This document shows positions 9,302 to 17,288 of a DNA stretch of 64,000 bases, one piece after another. Source of the DNA: DATBFG01 sp036558645 (GTDB lineage: Bacteria; Acidobacteriota; Terriglobia; Terriglobales; Acidobacteriaceae); NCBI GenBank assembly GCA_036558645.1, contig DATBFG010000030.1:1-64000 (forward strand), given 5' to 3'. The notes under the pieces are model-generated. The model worked only from the letters and a program-made list of their open reading frames with translations. It did no database searches and had not been told where the DNA came from. The number at the start of each line of letters is the position of its first letter. Position 1 is the stretch's first letter. A program made the position numbers and the translations under genes.

Positions 9302-9646
9302 CTAGATACGAAGTGTAGTAATGCCGGGCGGGTCCGAACTGGACAGGATGATCTCTTGCACAACGAAGTTCGAAGTGCAACTCGAAAGCGAGCTGGAAAA
9401 TCTCTGGCTCAACGTTGCCGACAATGAAACCTTCACAACGTGCTCTGCCTGGAGAATGGCAGAGTTATGCCCCGCCTGACAACAGGTGTAATCGGCAGGG
9501 CGAGGAGCAGGCTTGGTTCCGCCATGGTGGTGACATCCGGCAGATTGGGCAGTCGGAACGGCTGCCGCCAACGCAAACCCGGTCAGCAGCGGCACATATA
9601 GAGTTCCCACCAAGAGAAAGCTCAAAATTGTGGCCGAACGTCGCAT
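9302..9646 (-). CDS. Small exported Cys/His-rich protein
   Basis: The 114-residue protein has an N-terminal signal or anchor segment (ILSFLLVGTLYVPLLTGFALAAA). A compact motif of potential metal ligands follows: CHHHGG, then DYTCCQAGH. The C-terminal half is Ser/Thr-rich with one further Cys. The size and ligand spacing suggest a periplasmic metal-binding or redox protein, but no named family is recognised. It lies 18 bases after the zinc-finger-like membrane protein gene. The His/Met-rich barrel gene follows 91 bases further on, separated by the dyads at 9247-9280. Confidence 0.62.
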   Translation of the reverse strand: MRRSATILSFLLVGTLYVPLLTGFALAAAVPTAQSAGCHHHGGTKPAPRPADYTCCQAGHNSAILQAEHVVKVSLSATLSQRFSSSLSSCTSNFVVQEIILSSSDPPGITTLRI

Positions 9647-9663
9647 GTTTCGAATTGCCGTCT

Positions 9664-10107
9664 CTATGACCCGGTAATCTTCATCCGCAAGTCTTCTGGC
9701 AGGCGCTCCCGGATTTCGGCCGGCAACCGGTCATGCACTCTCCGCGCCCCGAGTTTTGCGACATCCACGACCGCAGTGGGTGCAGGTGTGGCGACAGCGA
9801 CGACTAACCAGAGCAGCACGGAGAGGGCAAATCCTCCTAATGCTGCGATCTCCAGCCAGAAGGCGTGACGGGGACCGAGCCGCCAGATAATTCCGAATGC
9901 CAGGAGAAAAGTGACTGCGGAAACCGATGCCAGGGCAATCAGGAAAACGTCGATACCACGATGCAATCGCTGCCGGGAACGGCAAAATTCGCATTGCGCG
10001 AAGTGGTCTTCGTAGCCTTCCCGCATCTCTGGCGCAATGCCGGAAATGTCGTAACGCCAGCCGGCAAGAATTTTGCCTACGATAGGATCAACACACTGCT
10101 GACTCAT
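9664..10107 (-). CDS. Membrane protein with anti-sigma-like HxxxCxxC zinc motif
   Basis: The 147-residue protein has an N-terminal H-x3-C-x2-C motif (HFAQCEFC, with an earlier Cys5), as in zinc-binding anti-sigma (zf-HC2) domains. Two membrane helices follow (about residues 50-72 and 82-105), then a basic C-terminal segment with two amphipathic RxxLPxE-like repeats. No sigma factor gene is adjacent, so an anti-sigma role is only suggested by the motif. The ATG lies six bases after the stop of the upstream MBL hydrolase gene, giving a likely common transcript. Confidence 0.7.
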   Translation of the reverse strand: MSQQCVDPIVGKILAGWRYDISGIAPEMREGYEDHFAQCEFCRSRQRLHRGIDVFLIALASVSAVTFLLAFGIIWRLGPRHAFWLEIAALGGFALSVLLWLVVAVATPAPTAVVDVAKLGARRVHDRLPAEIRERLPEDLRMKITGS

Positions 10108-10113
10108 ACTGAG

Positions 10114-10917
10114 CTACAGTCGAATCGGTTCCAGCGGCCCACCTTGCTCCGCCAGCATCACACGATTGTGCAACAACGTCCGACGGTTCCCCAGTGCTCT
10201 CTCCGCCGCCCCCCGGGCGATTTCAGGATGATTATTCTGCTCCGAGAGGTGGGCCAGCACCACGTATGTCGCTCCTCCATCATAGTCCTTGGCAAAGAAT
10301 TCCGCGAGGGCATCATTGGAAAGGTGCCCGACCCGGCTCATGACCCGCTGCTTCACGCTCCACGGATACGGACCTACTCGCAACATTTCGACATCATGAT
10401 TCGATTCGATAACCAGAAGATCGCAACGACGCAAGTGATCGCGCACGCTTGCCGGAAGATAGCCGAGGTCGGTGGCAAAGGCTACCTTCACGCCCTCAGA
10501 GCGGAAAGTAAATCCGACTGGATCGGCGGCGTCGTGCGGAATGGTAAACGGCATCACGCAGATGTCGCCAATCTGAAAGCTGCGCCCCGCAGAAAATAGC
10601 TCCAGCTTGTCGAGCCGGGCACGCCTGCCTTCCTCGTCACGCATTGCCTTCGACCAAGTCGCGTACGTGGCCTCATTCATGAATACGGGGACTTTCAGCT
10701 TGCGCGCCAGCACTCGCAGGCCGTACACATGGTCGGCGTGTTCGTGCGTAATGACAATTGCGCCGAGCTGGTGTGGGTCGTCTCCAATGGACTTCAGTCG
10801 CTTAAAAGTCTCACGGCAGGAGATGCCAGCGTCCACCAGGATGCTGGTGCTCGAACTGCGGACAACGGCGCTGTTTCCACGGCTGCCGCTCGCCAGCATC
10901 GAGACAGAGACTCCCAT
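10114..10917 (-). CDS. MBL-fold metallo-hydrolase of the WalJ/YycJ type
   Basis: The 267-residue cytoplasmic protein has the full metallo-beta-lactamase-fold signature: THEHADHVYGL (HxHxDH), FATDLGYLP, ESNHDVEML and the late VLAHLSEQNN. The opening MGVSVSMLASGSRGNSA matches the YycJ/WalJ group, which is implicated in nucleic-acid or cell-wall-linked processes. The precise substrate in this lineage is unknown. It starts with ATG and is the first gene of a minus-strand run continuing to 7915. Confidence 0.88.
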   Translation of the reverse strand: MGVSVSMLASGSRGNSAVVRSSSTSILVDAGISCRETFKRLKSIGDDPHQLGAIVITHEHADHVYGLRVLARKLKVPVFMNEATYATWSKAMRDEEGRRARLDKLELFSAGRSFQIGDICVMPFTIPHDAADPVGFTFRSEGVKVAFATDLGYLPASVRDHLRRCDLLVIESNHDVEMLRVGPYPWSVKQRVMSRVGHLSNDALAEFFAKDYDGGATYVVLAHLSEQNNHPEIARGAAERALGNRRTLLHNRVMLAEQGGPLEPIRL

Positions 10918-11069
10918 GTTCGGAGCATAGCGCTTGCTGCTGTGGAATTGGGAGTGACTTTTTGGTTAGCCGAGACTTTCGAGGTACCGAAGCTGTAAGC
11001 CTATTGACACCGGAGCGCCGCCTCAGGCTGCACTATCATGAGGTCATCCCGCCACCGGGGTTTTCCGCC

Positions 11070-11516
11070 ATGAAGAAGAAGCTATTGGTCTGCCTTCTCC
11101 TATTCGTAGCTGCACCGGCGGCCGCGCAGTCCTCGGATTCCTCGTCCGCGGACAAGAGCTTGTTGATCGCCCTCGAGAATGCATGGAACCAGGCGCAACT
11201 CCATCATGACTCTAGGGCCTTGGAAGCAATCGTAGCCGACTCTTTCATCAGCACTGACAACGATGGCGTTATCACCAACAAGGCGCAGTTTCTCGCCGAC
11301 AACAAAGACCCGAATTATGTCCCCACGGTAATGGCCAACTCCGACATGCAGGTCTTTCTATACGGGAAGGTGGCGGTGGTAGCTGGGACCTATCATGCGA
11401 AGGGGAAATATAAAGGCAAGCCTTTCGACCACTACGGGCGCTTTACCGACACCTGGGTCAACCTAGAGGGCAAGTGGCAGTGCGTCGCCACTCATACCAG
11501 CCCGCTGAAGAAATAG
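11070..11516 (+). CDS. Exported NTF2-like (DUF4440-type) protein
   Basis: The 148-residue product starts at an ATG at 11070; a longer in-frame reading from 10962 lacks support. It has a signal peptide KKKLLVCLLLFVAAPAAAQ. A cone-shaped NTF2/SnoaL-like domain follows, with the typical pattern ALENAWNQAQLHHDSRALEAIVADSFIST, an internal GRFTDTWV strand and the final GKWQCVATHTS strand. Such proteins are often stand-alone ligand-binding or unknown-function proteins. It ends six bases from the converging gene at 11523. Confidence 0.8.
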   Translation: MKKKLLVCLLLFVAAPAAAQSSDSSSADKSLLIALENAWNQAQLHHDSRALEAIVADSFISTDNDGVITNKAQFLADNKDPNYVPTVMANSDMQVFLYGKVAVVAGTYHAKGKYKGKPFDHYGRFTDTWVNLEGKWQCVATHTSPLKK

Positions 11517-11522
11517 ACCCTC

Positions 11523-11873
11523 CTAGGATTTGTTCAAGATCACAGTCAGCGCCCTTCTTCCGGCTGACCCTCCATAAGCTCCCGCCGCTCCGGGAAGGAA
11601 TACCAGAAAAGACTCATATATCTGCGCCGGATAAGGTTGCTCTTTGAGAAACAAGGCGAGGAACAACATCAGCGGAACACATCCGGCTACCACTAAAATC
11701 CATCGCCAAGGTTTCTTGGGACGCAAGATTCCCAATACCATCGACGATGCCAACACCAGCAAAGCTGTGAGCAACAGGTCGCCGATCCTGATGTCCAGAT
11801 AGCCGGAGGCCAGCCCAAGAATCGTCCCCAGAATGTAGAAGGGTAAGTCGTTTGTGCGAGACTCTGGGTCCAT
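11523..11873 (-). CDS. Small multi-pass membrane protein, unknown
   Basis: The 116-residue product has about four hydrophobic segments: FYILGTILGLASGYLDI, LLLTALLVLASSMVLGIL, WILVVAGCVPLMLFLALFL, and a short one near SFLVFLPGAAGAYGG. I chose the ATG at 11873 (MDPESRTNDLPF); an upstream in-frame start at 11912 adds 13 residues of uncharacteristic sequence. It lies 42 bases downstream of the 3-hydroxyacyl-CoA dehydrogenase gene on the same strand. No family is recognised. Confidence 0.62.
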   Translation of the reverse strand: MDPESRTNDLPFYILGTILGLASGYLDIRIGDLLLTALLVLASSMVLGILRPKKPWRWILVVAGCVPLMLFLALFLKEQPYPAQIYESFLVFLPGAAGAYGGSAGRRALTVILNKS

Positions 11874-11915
11874 TGAAACGCTTGGCGGCGACGCGCGTCC
11901 GCATACAAACATCGT

Positions 11916-12764
11916 TCAGTACTTGTAAAAACCTCTGCCGCTTTTTCTGCCGAGCCATCCCGCATCGACCATCTTGATCAGCAGCGGGCACGGCCGGTAC
12001 TTCGGATCCCCCAGGCCGTCGTGCAGCACGCGCATGATGTCGAGGCATACATCGAGTCCGATAAAGTCCGCCAGCGTTAGCGGCCCCATGGGGTGAGCCA
12101 TTCCCAGCTTGAAGACTTCATCAACCGCCTCGGCCGTGGCCACGCCTTCCATAACCGAGTACATCGCTTCATTCAATAGCGGCATGAGCACACGGTTTGA
12201 AACGAAGCCCGGTGCATCGTTCACTTCGACAGGCGATTTGCCGAGCTTCACGGAGAGATCGCGTACGACTTGGAAAGATTCGTCGGAGGTCGCCAACCCG
12301 CGAATGACCTCAACCAATTTCATCACCGGCACAGGATTGAAGAAGTGCATTCCAATAACTTTGTCAGATCGTTTCGTGACAGCAGCGAGTTTAGTAATAG
12401 AGATAGAGGAGGTATTCGAGGCAAGGACTACTTCAGGGCGGCAGATGCGGTCGAGGTCGCGAAAGATTTCGGCCTTAATCTCGAACTTTTCGGTGGCAGC
12501 TTCGATTACAAGATTACAGTCCGATAACTGTGAGCGATCCACGACGGTCCGGATACGCTGAAGAGCAGCGTCCTTGTCCGCGGGAGTAATCTTCCCCTTA
12601 GCTGCCTCGCGATCGAGGTTCGCCCCAATGGTTGACAGCGCCCGATCGAGAACCTTCTGTTCGATATCGCACAGAACCACTTTGTATCCGGCGCGAGCAA
12701 ACACATGGGCGATGCCGTTTCCCATGGTGCCCGCGCCGACGACTCCCACCAGTTCGACTGCCAT
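11916..12764 (-). CDS. hbd: 3-hydroxybutyryl-CoA / 3-hydroxyacyl-CoA dehydrogenase
   Basis: This NAD(P)-dependent enzyme interconverts 3-hydroxyacyl-CoA and 3-oxoacyl-CoA in fatty-acid or butanoate metabolism. The 282-residue length is typical. The Rossmann motif GAGTMGNGIAHVFARAG is at the N-terminus. The catalytic block IGMHFFNPVPVMKLVEVI contains the active-site His, followed by NDAPGFVSNRV. The C-terminal helical domain ends with KSGRGFYKY. I chose the ATG at 12764 because GAGGAG lies about 9 bases upstream; the frame extends 14 residues further without a good site. It is encoded alone, so its pathway partners are elsewhere. Confidence 0.93.
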   Translation of the reverse strand: MAVELVGVVGAGTMGNGIAHVFARAGYKVVLCDIEQKVLDRALSTIGANLDREAAKGKITPADKDAALQRIRTVVDRSQLSDCNLVIEAATEKFEIKAEIFRDLDRICRPEVVLASNTSSISITKLAAVTKRSDKVIGMHFFNPVPVMKLVEVIRGLATSDESFQVVRDLSVKLGKSPVEVNDAPGFVSNRVLMPLLNEAMYSVMEGVATAEAVDEVFKLGMAHPMGPLTLADFIGLDVCLDIMRVLHDGLGDPKYRPCPLLIKMVDAGWLGRKSGRGFYKY

Positions 12765-13124
12765 GCTTTCGCTCCTCAGATTGTGCGGATTCCTGACGAA
12801 AATCACGCTTAAGAACTACAGAAGCGGGCTCATAACTCACGACAACCCGGTTGAAAGGCCGCCGATTTGAAAAACTACGTTCGATAACGAACCATTAGCA
12901 GTCTACCGAAATCGCTCTTATCTGTAACGCAGCGTGAAAGCCTTACCCTTCGCGGGTTTCGGAGCGTGGCTTCTACTTACCTCAACATTTATTTACGTTT
13001 CGTGAAGCAGCAAATTCAGAATAGCAGCGCATCCCACCTTCAGAACTATGGGTCATGTTTTCCGGATTCCCTTCTGGCCACCGGCTTCAAACAAGACCCC
13101 GGGCAGAACTTTTCGGAGGCATCT
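12765..13124. other. Intergenic region between divergent genes, no gene seen
   Basis: About 360 bases separate the dehydrogenase gene from the repeat-rich secreted protein gene. The stretch must hold both divergent promoters. An in-frame extension of the plus-strand frame back to 12966 has no ribosome site and lacks the periodic composition of the gene, so I treat it as non-coding. No hairpin or named RNA was recognised. Confidence 0.5.
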
Positions 13125-13874
13125 ATGCTTCAAGCAGCAAAGAAAGCCGCGTGGCTGATAACTAGCGGGCTCTTGTTGAGCGCGGTTTCGTTCGCTCAAC
13201 CCCGCGACAAGGACGACAATCATTGGAAGAACGATTACCGTGTCGATCATCGCGATCATGACCGCGACAAAGGTCGATGGGATGATCATGATCGGGGCAA
13301 GTGGCGTGGGAATGACCATGATCGCGACGACTGGCGGCGGGATCATGACCACGACAGTTGGCGATGGCACGATAACGACCGCGATCGGCGTTGGGACTAT
13401 CGCCGGGACGGATATTATCGGCGCGACGTCTACCGCTATCCGGTGAGCAACTATCCGGTCTATGGCAACACTTATCCTGCTTATCCGAGCTACCCCAGTG
13501 GCGGCTACGGCTACCCAACGTACCCCAACGGTGGATATGGATACCCGACCTACCCAAACGGCGGCTATGGCTATCCAACTGGCGGCAACGGTTATCCGAA
13601 CGGCGGTTCTGGATATCCCGTCTATCGCAATGGCAGCTGGGGAGGCTATGGTCAGAACAACAATACGCCCTACAACTTTGGCTATCAGGATGGAGCCATG
13701 GTCGCGCGTCAGGACATGGCCGAGGGGAAGCCGTATCATCCCGATCCACGCGGAAAATACGAGGATGAGGATCACGGATACTACAGTGGTTGGGGCGACA
13801 AGAGCTACTACCGGTCGACGTATGCCAACGGCTATCGCGCCGGATACATGTCTGCTTTTCGCCGCCGCTATTAG
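13125..13874 (+). CDS. Exported Asp/His/Arg-rich protein with Tyr-Pro-Gly repeats
   Basis: The 249-residue product has a signal peptide ending in SAVSFAQ. It is followed by about 70 residues built almost only of Asp, His, Arg, Trp and Lys (DHDRDKGRWDDHDRG and similar). Next comes a Tyr/Pro/Gly/Asn tract of 10-residue repeats (YPNGGYGYPT). The C-terminal third is globular and rich in Tyr and Gly, with FGYQDGAMVARQDM and YRAGYMSAF. The ATG at 13125 is preceded by GGAGG six bases upstream. The charged tract could bind metal or polyanions, and the repeat tract resembles surface-exposed flexible linkers. No named family is recognised. Confidence 0.8.
   Translation: MLQAAKKAAWLITSGLLLSAVSFAQPRDKDDNHWKNDYRVDHRDHDRDKGRWDDHDRGKWRGNDHDRDDWRRDHDHDSWRWHDNDRDRRWDYRRDGYYRRDVYRYPVSNYPVYGNTYPAYPSYPSGGYGYPTYPNGGYGYPTYPNGGYGYPTGGNGYPNGGSGYPVYRNGSWGGYGQNNNTPYNFGYQDGAMVARQDMAEGKPYHPDPRGKYEDEDHGYYSGWGDKSYYRSTYANGYRAGYMSAFRRRY
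13491..13580 (+). repeat. Three in-frame 30-base tandem repeats
   Basis: The units 13491-13520, 13521-13550 and 13551-13580 each encode Y-P-N/S-G-G-Y-G-Y-P-T and differ mostly at third codon positions. A degenerate fourth copy follows to about 13620. The silent divergence indicates purifying selection on the peptide repeat. Confidence 0.85.
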
Positions 13875-13900
13875 GCGTTACTGAACTGAAATTGATTCGA

Positions 13901-13927
13901 AGCCGCCAGCGATGGCGGCTTTTCTTT
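13901..13927 (+). terminator. Intrinsic terminator after the repeat-rich protein gene
   Basis: AGCCGCC (13901-13907) pairs perfectly with GGCGGCT (13914-13920) around a six-base loop and is followed by TTTCTTT. It lies 26 bases after the stop, directly against the end of the converging cNMP-domain gene. Confidence 0.88.
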
Positions 13928-14381
13928 AGTTGGGAGCCCGCCTGCGAACATCCGCCTTCGCCGCACTCTGAAAACGATAGTACAGCCCATGCAGATTCTC
14001 GCTCAACCAGCGCACCACCTGCATGCAAAATTCCGGGTACTCCCGCATCAGGGCAAGTAGGATCGGACGTTCGATGGTCGACACTTGGCCTGGTTCGACG
14101 ACCTGTGCTGTCATACGGTAACGCTCTCCCGTGATGCACTCGGCCAGTCCTAAGACTGCACCCGGACCCGCTACTTCGAAGAGTCCCGCCTTGTGCCCAG
14201 GAGTGTTCCAGCAAAGGCTTACTGAACCCTCCTCGACCAGGTAGATGGCATCAGCGACTGCATCCCTTTCGAAAAGCACTTTTCCCGGCGCAACCGAGTC
14301 CATTGCCTTGAGTCCGTCCAAGGACTGCCAAAATCCTCTCGCACGTTGGTCGGGAAGGCTGGGGTTCACGGGTGCTCTCAC
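13926..14381 (-). CDS. Cyclic-nucleotide-binding domain protein without HTH
   Basis: The 151-residue protein matches the sensor half of the Crp/Fnr family. The beta-roll blocks are APGKVLFERDAVADAIYLVEEGSVSL, GPGAVLGLAECITGERYRMTAQVVEPGQVSTIERP, and a dimerisation-type helix with ALMREYPEFCMQVVRWLSENL. The reading frame ends at TAA where the winged-helix DNA-binding domain would start (Crp proteins have about 210-230 residues). The phosphate-binding cassette lacks a clear Arg-Ser/Thr pair, so ligand binding is uncertain. It may act by protein contact rather than on DNA. A GTGA-N6-TCAC dyad lies 41 bases upstream. Confidence 0.8.
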   Translation of the reverse strand: MRAPVNPSLPDQRARGFWQSLDGLKAMDSVAPGKVLFERDAVADAIYLVEEGSVSLCWNTPGHKAGLFEVAGPGAVLGLAECITGERYRMTAQVVEPGQVSTIERPILLALMREYPEFCMQVVRWLSENLHGLYYRFQSAAKADVRRRAPN

Positions 14382-14421
14382 ATCATGTCCGACTCTTTTA
14401 TCCGAGCTCTCTCGGCCGTGC

Positions 14422-14437
14422 GGTGACCCACATCACC
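14422..14437. promoter_or_regulatory. CRP/FNR-type dyad upstream of the cNMP-domain gene
   Basis: GGTGA-CCCACA-TCACC is a perfect five-base inverted repeat with the GTGA-N6-TCAC core of Crp-family operators. It lies about 41 bases before the cNMP-domain gene and about 80 bases beyond the end of the PEGA gene. A second site of the same form occurs at 34523-34540. Confidence 0.45.
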
Positions 14438-14507
14438 AGGGCAAGTGATCAACAGGGATGAGAGCCAAGGGCTCTGTCCGTAGCTGGAAGTTGAAAGATG
14501 CAGGAGC

Positions 14508-14538
14508 AAAAAGAAAGACCCGCAGTGCAGTGCGGGTC
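14508..14538 (-). terminator. Intrinsic terminator of the PEGA-domain gene
   Basis: Read on the minus strand, GACCCGCA pairs with TGCGGGTC (14517-14538) around a six-base loop. It is followed by TTTCTTTTT. It lies 28 bases beyond the stop of the gene at 14567. Confidence 0.88.
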
Positions 14539-14566
14539 AAAAAAGACTCTTTTCAGGATGTACACG

Positions 14567-17056
14567 CTACTCGCGCGACATTACGTCATCGATCACAACT
14601 TTGCCGCCCTTATCCACCGTGACTACGCGGTGAACACTCTTGTACCCGCTAGCCACGATATCAATGACGTAATTGCCCGGGTTCAGGTAGAACTCTACCG
14701 GTGAGAGCTTGTCGAGCATGCGGTTGTTCACCAATACCTGCGCACCCTTGGGTTGCGTCTTGACACTCACCATGCCGCGGCCGTCGGTGTCGGAGCCGCC
14801 GCCAAACATCTTCTTGAATTTACCGACGGTCTTCACCGTATCTGCGTTGCCCAATGGACGAAGGCTGGGAGCATAGTGGAACGTCTGACCCATTTGCAGG
14901 TTCGCGGTCGTACTCTCCTCAAGGTAGCCTTGCTTTTTCAGGGTGATGGTGTGATTACCGGGCTTTTCCACGGAAAGCTGTGCTGGGGTAGTCTTTCCCG
15001 TATCTTTGCCATCGATGATGATCGACGCACCAACTGGATCTCCAGCAAGCGAAACACTGGCCGTCAGAGCAGCGAGTTGAACCACCAGAACTGACTTGCT
15101 TCCAGAGCCCACATCAATGGTCCGATTCTCCGATGCGAATCCGGCCTTGCTCACTGTAATCGTGTGCTGGCCGGGCGCGATTCCCGTGACATTGAATGGC
15201 GTAATCCAACTGCCATCAGCTTGTCCATCAATGTGTATCTGAGCGCCTTCCGGAGTTGAATTGACGGTGATCTGTCCCGGCACAATCGCCGGGGCCGCCG
15301 CCGGAGTTTTCCCGGAATTCTTTTTCTTCGGATTGTATTTCGACTTGATGGAGACACTCGGCGCAGCGTCAACTGGCGCGGCATCTGTCACAACGGGTTC
15401 TGGTGCCGCCTGAGCCGCTGGAGCGGGTTGCGGAACGCTTGTTGGCGCGCTCGTAGTCGGCGCAGAAGCCGCCGGCGTGCTGTCTTCATCGGCATCTTCA
15501 TTGCGGATGTGGAAAGCGATTCCGACGATGACAAGGAGAATGACGCCCACGGCTCCTGCAATCGAATACATGAAGAGCTTGGGTGGTGTCTTCTTGATCT
15601 CCTTGACAGCCTTCCTCGCTACGACGCGCGGCTGCACCTTCGGCTTTTCCGGTTGTTGCGGCTGTGGAACGTGCACTGTCGCGTGCGGTTCTTCCGCCGG
15701 AGGCTCCGGTGGAGGAGGTGGGGCTATAAAGATTTCCTTTAGCGGAGGCAGTTCGTCAATCTCAGAAAAACTACGCCCGCGGTTACCAGCCACAGGACTG
15801 GCTTCAGCCATCATTGGATCGACGTGAATCGACGGAGACTCTACCTCTGACTCTGCCGTCGCCGCTGACAACTGCGCGGCCTCGGTGGCCAACGAGTCCA
15901 CTGGCGCCTGCACGGAGTTGCTGACAAATTGCTGAGGCGGATCGATCTTCGGCATGCGTGGCATCTCAGCGTTGCCTTGGGTTGCGTGACTAGCCGCACC
16001 GGCGGCGGCTGCCGACGCTTTTTCTCGCCGTGGTGGCGTGAACTGTACTTCCTGATCGGAGAACTGTTCCACGCTGCTTCCGGAAGGCCTTATTGGGCCA
16101 GCGCTCGGAGCCTTCGTCGTGGGGGCCGGAGTATTGGGCACGCGTGGCGCAGCAGGCGTGGACTTCTTAGCCTGTACAGGAGGCTGCGCGATAGGCTTCG
16201 GTTTCTCGGGCGCAGGCGGGGCTTTTGCCGCAGCTTTCGCAGGATTATCCTTGCATCGTTCCAGGTCGTTTACTAGTTCCTGGCCCGACTGATAGCGCTC
16301 ATCCGGCGACTTCGCAATCGCCTTCATAATCAGCTGGCTCAAGCCAGGATGCACCTTGCGATTAATCTGGTCCGGCGCAACCGGCGTCATTTCGAGAATC
16401 GACTGCCGCACCTCGTCCGCATTCTCGCCACTAAACGCCTTTCGCTCGGTCACCATTTCGTAGAGGATCGCACCCAGGCTGAAAAGGTTGGAGCGGGCAT
16501 CCAGTTGGTCGTCCCGTATTTGCTCGGGCGACATGTAGTACAGAGACTCGGGCGCATCGCCTTGCGCCTGCGCGGCGTAGGTTCCCATGAGGGAGATCCC
16601 GAAGCCGAGCGTTTTGACAGTACCGTCCCAAGTCACCATGATCTTGGCTGGCTCCAGGCTCGCATGAAAAACACCCTTCGCGTGAGCGTGGTCGAGACCC
16701 TGGCAGGTCTGGCGCGCAATGTCCTGCAGATCCCAGATCGAAAATCCTTCCTTCCGCGCCAGCATCGTGGCCACGCTGTTCCCCTGCACATACTCCAGCG
16801 AAGCGCATAACTGACCTTCGATTTCTTCTACCGAGTTCACCACAGATAGATTGTGGCTGTTCAGGACCTTCGCCTTGGCCGACTCTTCCGTAATGCGTTG
16901 GATGTATGCCTGAGCCTGCTCACCCAGCGCTTCGAGCCGCAGCGTCTTGATTGCAATCGTCTGGCTGCTCTCCGGATCGTTAGCCTTGTAGACGGATCCC
17001 ACGGGCGAGTGGTTGATCTCACTTAGAATCTCGAAGCGACCAAGCTGATTAGACAT
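14567..17056 (-). CDS. Membrane pseudokinase (STPK-like) with three PEGA domains
   Basis: The 829-residue protein has an N-terminal domain of the Hanks-type Ser/Thr kinase fold (about residues 8-270). A Pro/Ala-rich linker follows, then one membrane helix (about 494-516) and a second Pro/Ala linker. Three PEGA domains close the protein (about 593-664, 665-735 and 759-829). The VAIK lysine is kept (Lys37), but the glycine loop is broken. The catalytic loop reads HASLEPAKIM: Asp to Ser133, Lys to Glu135 and Asn to Lys138. DFG reads GFG at 151. It should therefore be catalytically dead or highly atypical, and may signal by binding. PEGA domains are extracytoplasmic and thought to bind surface-layer or wall partners. 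The ATG start has GAGG eight bases upstream. Confidence 0.9.
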   Translation of the reverse strand: MSNQLGRFEILSEINHSPVGSVYKANDPESSQTIAIKTLRLEALGEQAQAYIQRITEESAKAKVLNSHNLSVVNSVEEIEGQLCASLEYVQGNSVATMLARKEGFSIWDLQDIARQTCQGLDHAHAKGVFHASLEPAKIMVTWDGTVKTLGFGISLMGTYAAQAQGDAPESLYYMSPEQIRDDQLDARSNLFSLGAILYEMVTERKAFSGENADEVRQSILEMTPVAPDQINRKVHPGLSQLIMKAIAKSPDERYQSGQELVNDLERCKDNPAKAAAKAPPAPEKPKPIAQPPVQAKKSTPAAPRVPNTPAPTTKAPSAGPIRPSGSSVEQFSDQEVQFTPPRREKASAAAAGAASHATQGNAEMPRMPKIDPPQQFVSNSVQAPVDSLATEAAQLSAATAESEVESPSIHVDPMMAEASPVAGNRGRSFSEIDELPPLKEIFIAPPPPPEPPAEEPHATVHVPQPQQPEKPKVQPRVVARKAVKEIKKTPPKLFMYSIAGAVGVILLVIVGIAFHIRNEDADEDSTPAASAPTTSAPTSVPQPAPAAQAAPEPVVTDAAPVDAAPSVSIKSKYNPKKKNSGKTPAAAPAIVPGQITVNSTPEGAQIHIDGQADGSWITPFNVTGIAPGQHTITVSKAGFASENRTIDVGSGSKSVLVVQLAALTASVSLAGDPVGASIIIDGKDTGKTTPAQLSVEKPGNHTITLKKQGYLEESTTANLQMGQTFHYAPSLRPLGNADTVKTVGKFKKMFGGGSDTDGRGMVSVKTQPKGAQVLVNNRMLDKLSPVEFYLNPGNYVIDIVASGYKSVHRVVTVDKGGKVVIDDVMSRE

Positions 17057-17288
17057 TTCGTGGCCTCATACCATCTGACCTGTGTGTAGCCTCCCCTTGC
17101 GAAGACACACTTGACCTTGGGGAGAGGTACAAAAAGGATATCCCGATCAGGAACGAGATCGTGAATTACGAAAGTCACTCGAAAGAAGCAACTTATAAAG
17201 GCTCCCTTAGTGAGGCAACCTCTTGCTCAAGTTGGCGTTCGAATACTTAAACCCACTTAGCTTGCGGAATGCCAGGAGGTTCGCATTG

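Noticed and set aside
9865..10599. 244-residue plus-strand open frame
   Set aside because: It is opposite the MBL hydrolase and zinc-motif membrane protein genes, whose metal motifs are intact.
13491..13620. CRISPR-like tandem repeat
   Set aside because: The 30-base units are directly contiguous with no spacers, lie in frame, and encode a peptide repeat.
13926..13928. Selenocysteine readthrough to restore an HTH in the Crp-like gene
   Set aside because: The stop codon is TAA, not TGA, and a terminator for the converging gene follows within 25 bases.
13162..14214. 350-residue minus-strand open frame
   Set aside because: It is antisense to the repeat-rich secreted protein and cNMP-domain genes. 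Its length comes from the biased codons of the Asp/His/Arg and Tyr/Gly repeats, and the sense genes have signal peptide, ribosome site and family match.
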